DNA from: Actinomortierella ambigua | Taxonomy: Eukaryota > Mortierellomycota > Mortierellomycetes > Mortierellales > Mortierellaceae | Assembly: GCA_016098155.1 (NCBI GenBank) | Contig: JAAAJB010000015.1 | Coordinates: 1 to 64,000, forward strand | Direction: 5' to 3' | DNA: 64,000 nt | Shown: piece after piece, positions 28,334-39,368 of the stretch | Layout: each line of letters opens with the position of its first letter | How positions within the stretch are numbered: the first letter of the stretch is position 1 | The notes under the pieces: generated by a model | The model's input: the letters and a program-made list of their open reading frames with translations, nothing else | What the model was told of the DNA's origin: nothing | Database searches by the model: none | Made by a program: the position numbers and the translations under genes

Positions 28334-29007
28334 AGAGAGTGGTTGTATATAATGAAATAAAATGAAGTTGTACATTCCTGATACCCCCCCACTCTCCACC
28401 ACCCTGTCTATCCTTGGCTGTTGCTCTCTCTATGCTGTGCATATTATTTGCATCGAATACAGCGGGAGGGAGAGGGGAGGGGAGGGGGCTGCGTATTGGG
28501 TTTGCGCCTAGCCATTAACGACAATAGAGCACTCAAAGCCCTTGAGGTGATTGCCAAGTGGCGGGTGAGAAGTGGAGTAGCAGCAGAGAGGTCTGCTGTG
28601 TCTGAGGCATGCATTCTCAATTCCAACTCTCTTGCTCTCCAATGCAGCTACTCTCTCTTTCTCTCTCTCTCTTCCTCCTCACATCCCTCTCTGCCTGCAT
28701 TGCCAATTGTGAATGAGCTTGGTCTTCTCTCACTCACCCCCACACCACCACTCCTAGTCGTACCTAGCCTAGACGCAGTCTCCCTCCCTCGAGACCTCTC
28801 TCCCTTCCCCCCCCCCTATCCTTGGGCCGTCACATCCGCTAAAAAAAAGGTCCCCCCCCTCCACCCATCCAGACCACAGTTTTGGTCAAACCCCTTTCTA
28901 CTTTTCTACCGGCCTCTCCTACCTTACCTTACCTTGCCCCCCAACTTCCTTCTCCACTCTCCAGTTTTATCTTTTATCAATTGCCACGTCTCCCTCTCTT
29001 TCTTGCA
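28334..29007. other. Intergenic, promoter of the LysM gene
   Basis: About 670 bases: a short malate dehydrogenase 3' region with AATAAAAT (28357-28364), then C/T-rich DNA with repeated CTCTC and CCCCC tracts up to the ATG at 29008. No gene or TATA box seen. Confidence 0.55.
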
Positions 29008-32000
29008 ATGGACCCGCTGAGCGCTGAATCAGTTCTCCGTCCAAACGCTAACGCAAAGACGAAGAAGCATCATCCGCCGATCACAAAATCACCTGTGGTT
29101 GACCCAGACCCAAAGCTTCTTCCATCACCACCACTCTCTGCTAACGATGGGCCGCCCACGGACCCATTGTCAGCTGGATCGTTTACCAAGCAGCAGCAGC
29201 AGCAGCAACGACAGCAACAGCAGCAACGGCGTCTCAGCACGACGAGCAACAGCAACAACACCAACAGAGGCAGTGTCAGCAGTCTCGATACCCTCCCTCC
29301 TTCTCGCAGAAACTCGCAGCGGCCAGTATCGTCCTCGTCCTCGTCCTTATCGGATGCATCACGAGTGACGATGGTAGGCCAGCAACAACCAGAACAAGCA
29401 GAACAACCACATCCTCAACAACAAGAACATTCTGCAGAGATCCCACAACATCAACAACTACAACTGCAAACACCGAGGCCGCCACTGAAGCTCGATGAAC
29501 ACAGCATCATCGGTGCACAAGACCAAAGCAAGGAACAAGGAGGGGAGCGAACAAACATCACGCCCCTGGATCAGTCTCGTCATGTGCAGGTCAAAAATCT
29601 CGACCAGCGGAAGGAGAGCAAGGAAGAGAAGAAGAAGAGGAAGGAGGAAAAAGACGACGACAAACAGGGCAATTGGCGCAAGCAACCAGAAGAAGAGGAG
29701 GGACAGCAACAACAAAAACAACAAAAACAAGCGCAAGCATTACATCCACTAGCATCGCAGCTGCAGCAGCACGATGCAGAACGCGATGGCGAGGACGCTA
29801 GGGAGAAGGGCGATCAGGCGACCCTTGATAAGGGGTCGTTGCAAGAAGGGGCAGAAGGAGAAAGGGGATCCAACTGGAGTGGTCAGCATCCCCTCTTTCA
29901 AGACTTTGCAGTCCCTACCACACTCGAGCCCGAGGCGTTGGATGACGCTATGAACACGTTCACGCCAAGGAGTCATGCAGTTGCTACACCGCGATTCCAA
30001 CATCAAAAGGGTCAAAGCATGAGTGTGGTCGAGGCCGCCAAGCAGCATCAACAGCAGCAGGACCTCGTTGCTCGATCGACTCGAGGTCGACAAATGTCCA
30101 ATCAACAACCTGTTTCAGTCACTTCTACGCCTCGTGTTCAACAGACCCCGACAACACCGCAGTCACCATCTTCAGGCACTCTTCGACGCCGAGCCGCTGG
30201 AGGTGTCACGGATACCCGGGAATCCGATCGCCCAAGCGCTCAGCACTCTGACCAACGGCGAGTGATCATTCACCCTGTCGCACCAGGCGACACTCTTCAA
30301 GGCCTTGGGCTATACTACGGCATCCAGGTAGGAAAGAGATTTCAGGAGGGAGGGGGGAAAGGAGGGGAAGGAAAGGGGAGTAGGAATAGGAGTGAGAATA
30401 TGACCTGGACAGCCCCTCTCCTGATAAACTCATGTTTTTGGTTGTCCACATGTCCTGCACTCGTTTGTTCAACAACAGAAACGAAACTAAAGACCCTTTT
30501 TTTTGGATGGACACAAATGTTAACCACATGTGAACTGATGTCGTTATTGAAATAGATCGCAGTCCTGAAGAAATCCAACAAGTTGTGGACCAACGACTCC
30601 ATCCATACACGCAAATACCTTTATATTCCCGTTGAAGAGTGCACGGTGCTTCGACAAGCAGGCGCACGGATCGACGAAGAAAAGAACAAGGTGATCCTAC
30701 CACCACCACGAAACAACACGGCCAGCAACAACAGCAGCAGTAGTAGGGGCGGCTCAGGTGTGTATGGGGATCACCGCATTCGCAAGATGCGGTCCAAGAG
30801 CCTTCTTTCGTCTCCTCATCTGCCGAGCGTGCCGACCTGGACCACGCCCGACTTGACGCAGAGAAGAAGGGCCATGACACCAGAAGTGCCTGAGACAAAC
30901 AGTTATGGACGCATCATCCTTCCCTCCTCATTCCCATCCTCCTCCTCCTCCTCCTCGAAACACTTTGGCGACCCGAATTTTCTGGACCCAACCCTCTCAG
31001 TGTCTTCACCTTCTGACTACGACCATGACCACACGAACAGAGGAGACCCTTTGCACGACCAACAGTCACTGTCCGAGGAACCTTTGGGCATTGGCGGCGG
31101 TACATCCCTGTCGATGATGTCATCACACACACGAGCCATAGAGCCACCGATCGCACCGACCTTGCCGCCACCGCCACCTGTCGGCGCCAAGGGTGGCGCG
31201 CTTTCGCCCATTCCCGGCAAGTCCAAGGCCGCGCCGGCCATCCCTTCGTCGGCCATGACGACCACGACGTTGCTCACAGGATCGGTCTCCTCGCCGCTCT
31301 CGCCAAAGCGGATGAACATGGCACCCACAGTCGTTGAGAAGCAGCAGCGCAAGGGGAGCAGCAGCAGCGGTAGCAATAATGGTGGTGGCAGTGGTGAGAA
31401 AGGTAAAAGACATCATCGCCATCGCCATGGAAGAAAGGGAAGTAGCAGTGGTGGCGGTACATCCAGCGAAGCGTCAACGTCGTCGTTCTCGGGTGCGGCG
31501 GTTCCGTTTTCAGAGGACCTTCCAGCGACGTTGATGGTGCACCCGTCGATGACGCACGAAGCGCTTGCGCAGCGGTTCAAGCAGATGGAGTCGGCGTCGA
31601 AAGAAAACCGAAGCAACTACAGTGGTAGCGGTGGCATTGGCAGCAGTGGCGGGAATGCTCGTCAGCAGGAGCTGAGGACTAACCCTGTCCACAATATGCA
31701 TCCGGTTGTCGATATTCGGCCGCTTCAATACCACCAGCACTATCATCACCATCACCAGCAACAGCAACAACATCAGCATCAACAGCAGCAGAAACAGATC
31801 TCAGCGCGCAAGAGCTCGATGGATTATTCATCTTCCGAGGCAGCATCGTCCTCCGTCTCATCATCGACACATGCTGCGCGACAACGTGGGCAGCAGCAGC
31901 AGCAACCTTCCTCACTTTTGGGATCGCGGGGTAGTGAAGGTGATAAGGAGACATTAGGTGGCGTGCGGACGATCACAGAGGAGGAGTACCAGCAAGGGGA

Positions 32001-34194
32001 AGAGGCATCGACAGTGGATGATGACGCTGAGGGAGCAGTGTCTGTACTACCCGAGGAGGATGCGTTCATCATCTATGGCCATCACGAATATATTTATCGG
32101 GATCAGGACCAGACATCGTCATCGTCATCCTCGGATGAAGGTTCGCTGGACGATGCTAGTAGCGGTGATGAGTCGTCCTTCTCGTTCTCGAGTGGAGAGA
32201 TGTCCTATACGAGCGATCACGGAGGAGAAGACTCTACAGCAGTGGGGGACATCAACAACAACAGTACCGTCCACGAAGGTGGGCAAAGAAGGCGCCGACG
32301 TCACCGGCGACGGCGACGGCCACGGGAGCATCAGCAGGACCTGATCACGATCCCAGCCGGTCGGCTCTCGTTCTTCCCTTCAGCCGAGCATTCGAAGCGA
32401 CTGGAGACGCCAGAGCCGATTCTCCGGTTGCAGGAACAGCAGCAGTCGGCGATGATGGCCACGGGAGAGGATGGTGTTGGGTATTTCCCTTCATATGGAT
32501 CTATTTCAGGGCGGCGGTTAAAGGGATCGCTGTCGTCGTCGTCGTATTCAGGGAGTGGTCCGTCGTCACGGGCGAGTACACACTCGGCGGGGTCGTCGTC
32601 GTCGGCGGCGGGATCGCTTTCGGGGTACCTCCCCAATCTTCCTTCGCTTTTCTCCTCTCTCTCCAAGGCCAATGGAGAGGCAGGAGGATCACTGGGGGAG
32701 ACTGGGGACGGTGCGGCACCAGCAGGGTCTCGGCCACATAAAGGGAATGCAAGTCGACGGCGGACGGTCATCGATGCAAACACGTTTAAGACGCCTGCGA
32801 ACAAGGATGGGCTGGCAACAGCAACGGCAACAGCAACATCGTCGTCATCGTCTGCGGCGCAAGGGCAGACATCGACGCCCACCGCCCCCAAAGCACGGCA
32901 GCAGGCATCAGGACATCAGCATCCACACCATCGCAACAGCCACCACCATCACCACCACCACCACCCCCGAAGCGGCAGTAGCGGTGGTGGTGGTGGTGGT
33001 GGTAGTAGCGGGGGCGGTAGCGGCGGCATCCCCCCAAAGCCAACACCGAAGCACACAAGCTCCTCACCATGGTCTTCGTTGATGAGCGATACGTTTGTGG
33101 ACGACCTTCTCGGGGCAGTACGAGGCAAGTTGCAGATTGCACGACGCATGTACATGGGCCATCATACTTCAAGCACGACATCGACTTTTGTGGGGGCTTT
33201 GGTTGGAGGGGAGGCCTATAGTCGACTTCAGTTTGGAGGCAGGGACGCGGCGAGGCGACGGTCGATCGCGCAACAACGAGAGGCCGAGGCCGAGGCGGAT
33301 TCGATTGAGCTGGACTTGAACTCGATCCGTAGTAGCGACAGTCATAGTGGTGGTAGTGGTAGCACAGCGGCAGCGGCAGCGGCAACGAGCGGAATGACGG
33401 GGATGACAGTCCCACAGCAGCAGCAGCAGCAGCAGAGACAGAACCAGCGGCTTCTTTATGGACATGGTCAACGAAAGCCGTCATCTTCGAGCGGCGGCGG
33501 CGTTGCTGGCAGCAGCAGTGGGCATAAGAAGGAGACGTCTGGGTCGTCGTCGATCCTGGGACACGAGAGAGGCGATAGTGGTGGCGGTGGGCCGTCCTCA
33601 GGAAGCACGTCGCGGCGACGATCGGGGTCTGGACATCATCAGGGAAGTCTGAAGCGGCGATCGCTACGGACGTCGAACCCGGTCAACTACCCGGCGCTGG
33701 CGGCGTTGGTGAATGACATGGATATCGAGCAGAAGAAGCAACAGCAGCAGCAGAAGGAGAAGGACCAGCCATCGCAGCCGAGTGAGGAGGTGAAGAACGA
33801 TCGTCGTTCGTCTGTGGTGAAGGTGGTGGCGACAGCGATCATGAAGACGACTGCTACTACGACCACGACTGCGACGGCGACGGCGACGCCCGTCAATGGA
33901 ACTACAGCGCAAGCAGTCACTACAGCCACGGCGACCGTGGAGGCCGCGACGGGCGAGAAGAAGGTGGTGGTGATAGAGAAGGATGGTTTAAGTACACCAC
34001 AGCTGCTGCAACAGCAACAGCAGCAGCAGCAGCAGCAGCTCGACCCGCTGGCATCGTCGCTTGCTGTGTCGCAAGGCGAGAAACGGATGTGGGAGCGCGA
34101 CCGGACCACACCTGCCGTGACCACGACCACGACCACAACAATGACTACTGCAACGATGACAGCGACGACGACGACGCCACCGCCCTTGGTGTGA
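29008..34194 (+). CDS. Long intrinsically disordered protein with one intracellular-type LysM domain
   Basis: Exons 29008-30327 and 30556-34194 give about 1652 residues. A single LysM domain lies near residues 419-465 (HPVAPGDTLQGLGLYYGIQ, then IAVLKKSNKLWTNDSI and RKYLYIPVEE), interrupted by the only intron. The NKLWTNDSI..YLYIP pattern matches the LYSMD1/2 type of cytoplasmic eukaryotic LysM proteins, not secreted chitin-binding effectors, and there is no signal peptide. The rest is almost all low-complexity: Gln runs (65-75, 1310s), Gln/His and poly-His blocks, Ser and Gly runs, acidic stretches, Arg patches (RRRRHRRRRR) and Thr repeats at the end. Conserved short islands occur, such as VDDLLGAVRGKLQIARRMYM. 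Function unknown; peptidoglycan binding is not implied. It could be a scaffold protein. Confidence 0.85.
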
Positions 34195-34320
34195 AAGTCG
34201 GAGTGGTCTAATAAACCAAGACAGGATGAAGGGTGTTGACCTGCAACGTGAATCGATCATCAGCGTGTATGTTTGTATATGTTTTTGTATGTGTTGTTTT
34301 TTTTTATTGCGGTGTACTTT

Positions 34321-36395
34321 TTAAAAGTCTAGTGGATTAGATCCCCCGGGGGGAGTGCCCGGTGGCCGAGAAGAGCCTTGGCCAAGCGGCCTCCGTGCAA
34401 ACGCAGATGGGCCCGCTGGACGCGGCGTAGCGATGGTGGAAGCGGGTGTGGAGGTGGTCGAAGTGGTGCTACAACCAGAGCTGACGGCCCCTTGAAGGCC
34501 TCGGGGAGGCAAGCCCATCATCTTGCGAGCAACGCCACTGGCCCCGGGGACTGGATCGTGGGCATCAGTGGTCGTGGTCGACGTATGGGAATGGGTATGA
34601 TTATGGTTATGGCTATGGCTATGGCTATGGCGTGCTGGGGCTTCGGATCCGATGCTGATCGTCCTCCGTGGTGCGCCACTGGCCGATTTTGAGGATGTGG
34701 AGGTGGATGTTGACGATGGCGATGATGACGGTGATGTAGATGAGGACTCCTTCGAGGGCTTTTCGGAAGACTTTTTGGTGGAGACGACAGGATCGGAGGG
34801 GGCCGAAGTCCGGCGCTGGCCAACGCCGCCCTCAGGTGGTAGATGGAAGGTCTCGATGGCGAAGCGCTTCCGGCGGACCTTGAAGCCAAGGCTACCCATG
34901 CCAGAGCGGGTGTTGTGGCCGGCGGCCCCACCTGTGCCCTTGGCAGAGCCTTCAAGTAAGATTGAAAGTTTGGTGGAGGAAGGGACGAGGGCGTTGAGTA
35001 CGGGGACCTTGTGGACATGGAAGAGACCATGATAGGCTGATGCTGCTGAGGCAGCGTTGGTCTGGGCGCCAGCAAAAGATTCGATCCGGACAGAGGCGTC
35101 GCAGAGCTGTTCGATTTTATGGATAAAAGGGGAGGTGGTGGATCCATCCAATGCGTGACGCTGGTCGGGCGTACCGTACAGATGGGCGGGGATCGTGATA
35201 ACGGCAGCGCCAAAGCTAAAGCGGAGGAGACCTCGCAAGGCGTGTAGGAATTTGTAGAGGTCCTAGGAAGAGGAGCAAGAAAAGAGAAAAGGCGGGTGTA
35301 TCCGTGAGCTGGCATGTTGGAGATACCATTGAGAGAGCTACACTCATTTTTTTTTGGCGGTTCTTACATGCGGGGTCTTGCTCCTCCAGCTTGGAGATGC
35401 AATAGAGTTAATGCCGATACGGAAGATGTGGCGCTCACTCAGCCCAGCTGCCGGAGTGGCTGCGGGCGAATCATTAAGGTTCTTTGTCATAGTGGTACTG
35501 AATCCGCCTTCGACGAGGTTGTCGCGGATCTTCTCTAGGACTTTGCGATACAAATCGACCTCCTGCTTATTTCTGTCTGCTGTCATGTCGGAATCAATAT
35601 CGCTGTCGACCTCTGAATCCAGACTCTCCTCCTCGCTTCGCATTAGCTCGCCAGAGTCGATCAGGAGCGTGTCGGCAGACTCGAGGGCTTTGGCGGAGAT
35701 ACGTGTCGTCAGATCGAATTGCTCGCAGAAGGGGACTTGACTTGCGGTGGGTGGTGCTCCAGTCTTGGATGAGTTGCTTGTTGCTGCATTTACCCTTGAC
35801 GAAATAGCTATTACCATTTTTCATGGGTATTGAAAATTGCCCGCAGCGCAGCGTCAGATCAGATCAGATCAGACGATGCATTTTGGTATCGTACTATCCT
35901 GGCCATTGTCACGAAGGAAGAAGAAGAAATACCTGGGGGTCGCTCGCCAACACCACTCTCAAACTTCTTCAAGTTGCTGTATCTCCACGCGATCGTGAGT
36001 TTGTCATCGTTGTCACCGGGCCCACTCTTCTTTTTCTTCGCGTCGTCGTCATCATCGTCATCATCGCCTGCAGTCAGTCCCGGGTCACTCTCCTCGCCCA
36101 CAATGCCCATCAATGACCGCACAATGGCCTCTGGCGACTCATCGCCACTGACAACGGCACATTTGTCGCCCGCAACGATTCCCTGCCTCAAAAAATACTT
36201 GAGCAGCAGTTGTCCGTAAGAGGTTTGGCGGTCTTCCTGGATAAGTAGGATTGTGCCGAGTGGCAGACCTCCTCCGAGGATATCGTCCAAGGAAGGCACG
36301 CCTGTGGAGATCAGCACTTGGCCATTGTAGGCAGAGAGGCGACACCCTGCAGGGAGGACGACTGCTGAAGGGACGCGCTTCTTGAATGAGCTCAT
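34321..36395 (-). CDS. ELP4: Elongator complex subunit 4
   Basis: Exons 36395-35933, 35783-35368 and 35262-34321 give 606 residues. Elp4 is one of the RecA-like subunits of the Elp4-5-6 ring that completes Elongator, which modifies wobble uridines of tRNAs. Recognisable blocks: NGQVLISTGVPSLDDILGGG, GTILLIQED, LLLKYFLRQGI and IAWRY in exon 1; FCEQFDL and FRIGINSIASPSW in exon 2; FLHALRGLLRFSFGAAVITIP, YHGLFHVHKVP and FAIETFHLPPEGG in exon 3, ending in LDF as in other Elp4 proteins. It exceeds the usual 420-460 residues through acidic/Ser insertions and a His/Ser/Asn/Thr repeat in the C-terminal third. The exon 2 acceptor is uncertain: 35783 and 35807 are both in frame. It diverges from GSP1 across 289 bases. 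Confidence 0.92.
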
Positions 36396-36684
36396 GGTTG
36401 ATGTTGAACGAGCATGAATCCCGTAGTATGTCCCATGGTGGCATGGTTTCACCTGAAAGTGACTTAGTGACTGCGAAATGCGGACTGTGTGACATCATGC
36501 GCCCCTCAATTGAAATTTTGTTTGTTTATGGCCGGTGCTGACTTTTTTTTCTATTGCTCAGCCAGCGAAAAGCACAGAAGGGGTGAAGGAGAGGGGGTGA
36601 AGGCCAGCCTTAAAAAAAAAAGTGGTCCTGCGTTTCTGAATTCTTCACTCCATCAAATCCTCCTCTCCCTTCTCCTACATCACA
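36396..36684. promoter_or_regulatory. Shared divergent promoter of ELP4 and GSP1
   Basis: 289 bases separate the two start codons, so the core promoters must lie together. A C/T-rich stretch at 36645-36684 precedes the GSP1 ATG; no TATA box is evident on either strand. Confidence 0.5.
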
Positions 36685-38799
36685 ATGGCTACTGAGGTCC
36701 CTACTTTCAAGCTCGTCCTGGGTAATGATCGCCCCCATCCCTCTCTGATGTTTGCATCTTAAGCACTCTTGCGGCCCCCTCGAGGGTAGTTGTTGCTTGC
36801 TCGACAAACGTTTTCAGCGCTTGCTCTTCAAGTCAGCTCTTCGGACAAGTGCTAATCGTTGTGGGCCCACAAAAACGTAGCCAACATAATCACTGTACCT
36901 CATCAGATCACTAACCGTCCCTGTGCTTCATTTCCTCGCCCTCTTGTAACCATTATAGTCGGTGATGGTGGTACCGGCAAGACCACCTTCGTCAAGCGCC
37001 ACTTGACTGGTGAATTCGAGAAGAAGTACATCGGTATGCACACAGCTATGGCTTCCCCTCCCCTTCCCCCCTCTCTCTCTTGGCAGTTCTCTCTTTTGTT
37101 TATGTTTTTTTTTTCTGAGAGAGAAATAAGGGACCGTGACGCGACACACTGGCCGCTTTGTCAGGACCAGCCATGAGATGCTCCCACCGAGATTGTTGCC
37201 ACTGGGTTGGAGATTAGTCAGACCCACGCATGGAATGATCAGCAGCTGCGCCTCCCCGCTTGTGATTTCATCTGTATTGGCAGATGTGATGTTGGTCTCT
37301 GCGGCCACTCCTGGCTTTTACCTTTGTGGACAGAGTGGCACATCTCCATTTCTCGCTATCTCTCTATCTCTCTCTTTTTGTTTTCTTTCTTGTCCTTTCA
37401 TGCTTCCTCTCTATGTGGCTAGCCTTAAAAGCCACACCACTTTTACATTTTTCAGCGACGAAGCTGACGCAGCGTGCCCCCACCCGCCCAACAAAAAAGA
37501 AAAAAAAAGATATCACGCTGTCTTTCTGCGGCATGACCAAAGTGGCAGGACACATTTGTGGAGGCAGGATTTGGGAGACAAAGAACGATGTGATCTCTAT
37601 GTGCTCCGCCCTTTGTGTCTTGCTGCCCGCTGTACGATTGTTGGAATCTCAGGATCCCTTCTGTACCAAGACTCCACAGTGATGACCTTGCTGGATCTGT
37701 GGTTCAACTGAGCGGGACTGAAGACTATTCGGCTTCTATGACACTCGAGTGTGTCTTTGAGGGCCGTGCTTGACTTAGTTTGAGCTACTGGCATAGTTTG
37801 CTGAAGGTAGTCGGTCGGCATTGCAAATCTAGACGTGGAACAAAAAGCAGACAGACGACACAATGCTCTCGTCCCGCCGCACCCGCCTCTCACACAAAAA
37901 CAGCCAACCCTTCCCTGCTGTTGTGGCTCTAGCTTTTTGCGTTATCTGGCCAGACTGCACACAAAGAACAAACCTTGTCGCTCTCCTCTCCTCTATCTCT
38001 CTCTCTCTCTTTTATCCCGTCTCTTTTTTGTTCATGTGTCGGGGTGGAATCAATGGGTCTGAGGGATGATGACGCTTACTGACAATCTGCTTGTTTTTTT
38101 TTTCTTTTGCCACCATCCTAATAGCTACCCTTGGTGTCGAGGTCCACCCCCTGCATTTCCACACCAACTTTGGTACCATCTGCTTCAACACCTGGGACAC
38201 TGCTGGTCAGGAGAAGTTTGGCGGTCTCCGTGATGGTTACTAGTACGTGTTTACGACAAATGTTACTGAGGACAAAGGCCGGCGCAGGGGCGCTACTCAA
38301 TGATAATACGGACTTTTTTGACGCTAACCGTCGTTGCTCTTGCTCCAACTCGGCTCTCTTTTCCTCTGTTTCTCAACTGTCCTCCAGCATCAACGGTCAG
38401 TGCGGTATCATCATGTTCGACCTGACCTCGCGTATCACCTACAAGAACGTCCCCAACTGGCACCGTGATCTTGTCCGTGTGTGCGAGAACATCCCCATTG
38501 TTCTCTGCGGTAACAAGGTCGATATCAAGGAGCGCAAGGTCAAGCCCAAGGCAATTGACTTCCACCGCAAGAAGTCGCTGCAGTACTACGATATCTCGGC
38601 CAAGTCCAACTACAACTTCGAGAAGCCCTTCCTGTGGCTCGCCCGCAAGCTGATCGGCAACCAGAACCTCGACTTTGTTGCCTCGCCTGCCCTGGCTCCT
38701 CCTGAGGCCGAGATCGACCCTGCCCTGATTGCCACCTACAACCAGGAGCTGGAGAGCGCTGCTGCCCAGCCTCTTCCCGAGGAGGATGACGATCTGTAA
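36685..38799 (+). CDS. GSP1: Ran/Gsp1 nuclear transport GTPase
   Basis: Exons 36685-36721, 36959-37033, 38125-38242 and 38388-38799 give 213 residues, near the usual 216. Ran-GTP/GDP drives nuclear import and export and spindle assembly. All G motifs are intact: [19 protein letters not shown] (P-loop), switch I ending in [27 protein letters not shown] (with the catalytic Gln), [12 protein letters not shown] and [13 protein letters not shown]. The acidic C-terminal switch ends PEEDDDL. Introns 1 and 3 are short, but intron 2 (37034-38124) is about 1.1 kb, far longer than typical in this window. Codon use is strongly biased to C-ending codons, as expected for a highly expressed gene. Confidence 0.97.
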
Positions 38800-39368
38800 A
38801 TGCACTTTATCGTTGTGTTTTGGTTTTTCTTTTCTTTTCTCTCTTCTTTCTTTTGGTTGTTTCGAGTCGAGTTACTGTATTTCCTCCCCTCTACCCTCTT
38901 TTTTTCTCTCCCTTTCTCGCTCATACATCTGTCACCCTCTTGCCCCACACACTTGTTGAATCACGTTTACCACCAACATCCACTCTTTTTTTGTTGCAAA
39001 TGATAAAAAAAGCACCCCACATAAAAAAAAAACACACGAGGTGGACTGCTAGCCATTGCTCAACTATAGCAACATAGTTGTGGCAGGCTGTAGTTCCTTC
39101 ACATGATCCCAGTTAGCATCATAATAAAGGCCTTTTGCCACCAGAGAACACTTTGTGTGCCGTGTGTGACTTCGAAGGATGCATGTGTGTTTGCGTGTTT
39201 TTTTGTTAGCCAAAAACTCGTTGAGCTTTGGAAAACAGTCCAAAAAACTCGTTCAAGTCAAGCATTAAGAGTGCCACCAAAAAAAAAAAAAAAAAAAAAA
39301 AGGTCGATGCAACATTTCTGTCCACACTTGCCAATCCACCATTTTACTTTGGTTTCCCAGAACAACAA
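38800..39368. other. Intergenic, GSP1 3' UTR and next promoter
   Basis: About 570 bases. The first 200 are T/C-rich and probably GSP1 3' UTR. A run of about 23 A residues at 39280-39302 lies some 70 bases before the next ATG. No gene seen. Confidence 0.5.

Noticed and set aside
37679..37725. C/D-box snoRNA in the long Ran intron (TGATGA followed by CTGA)
   Set aside because: The boxes are too close for a normal C/D snoRNA and no terminal stem is visible.
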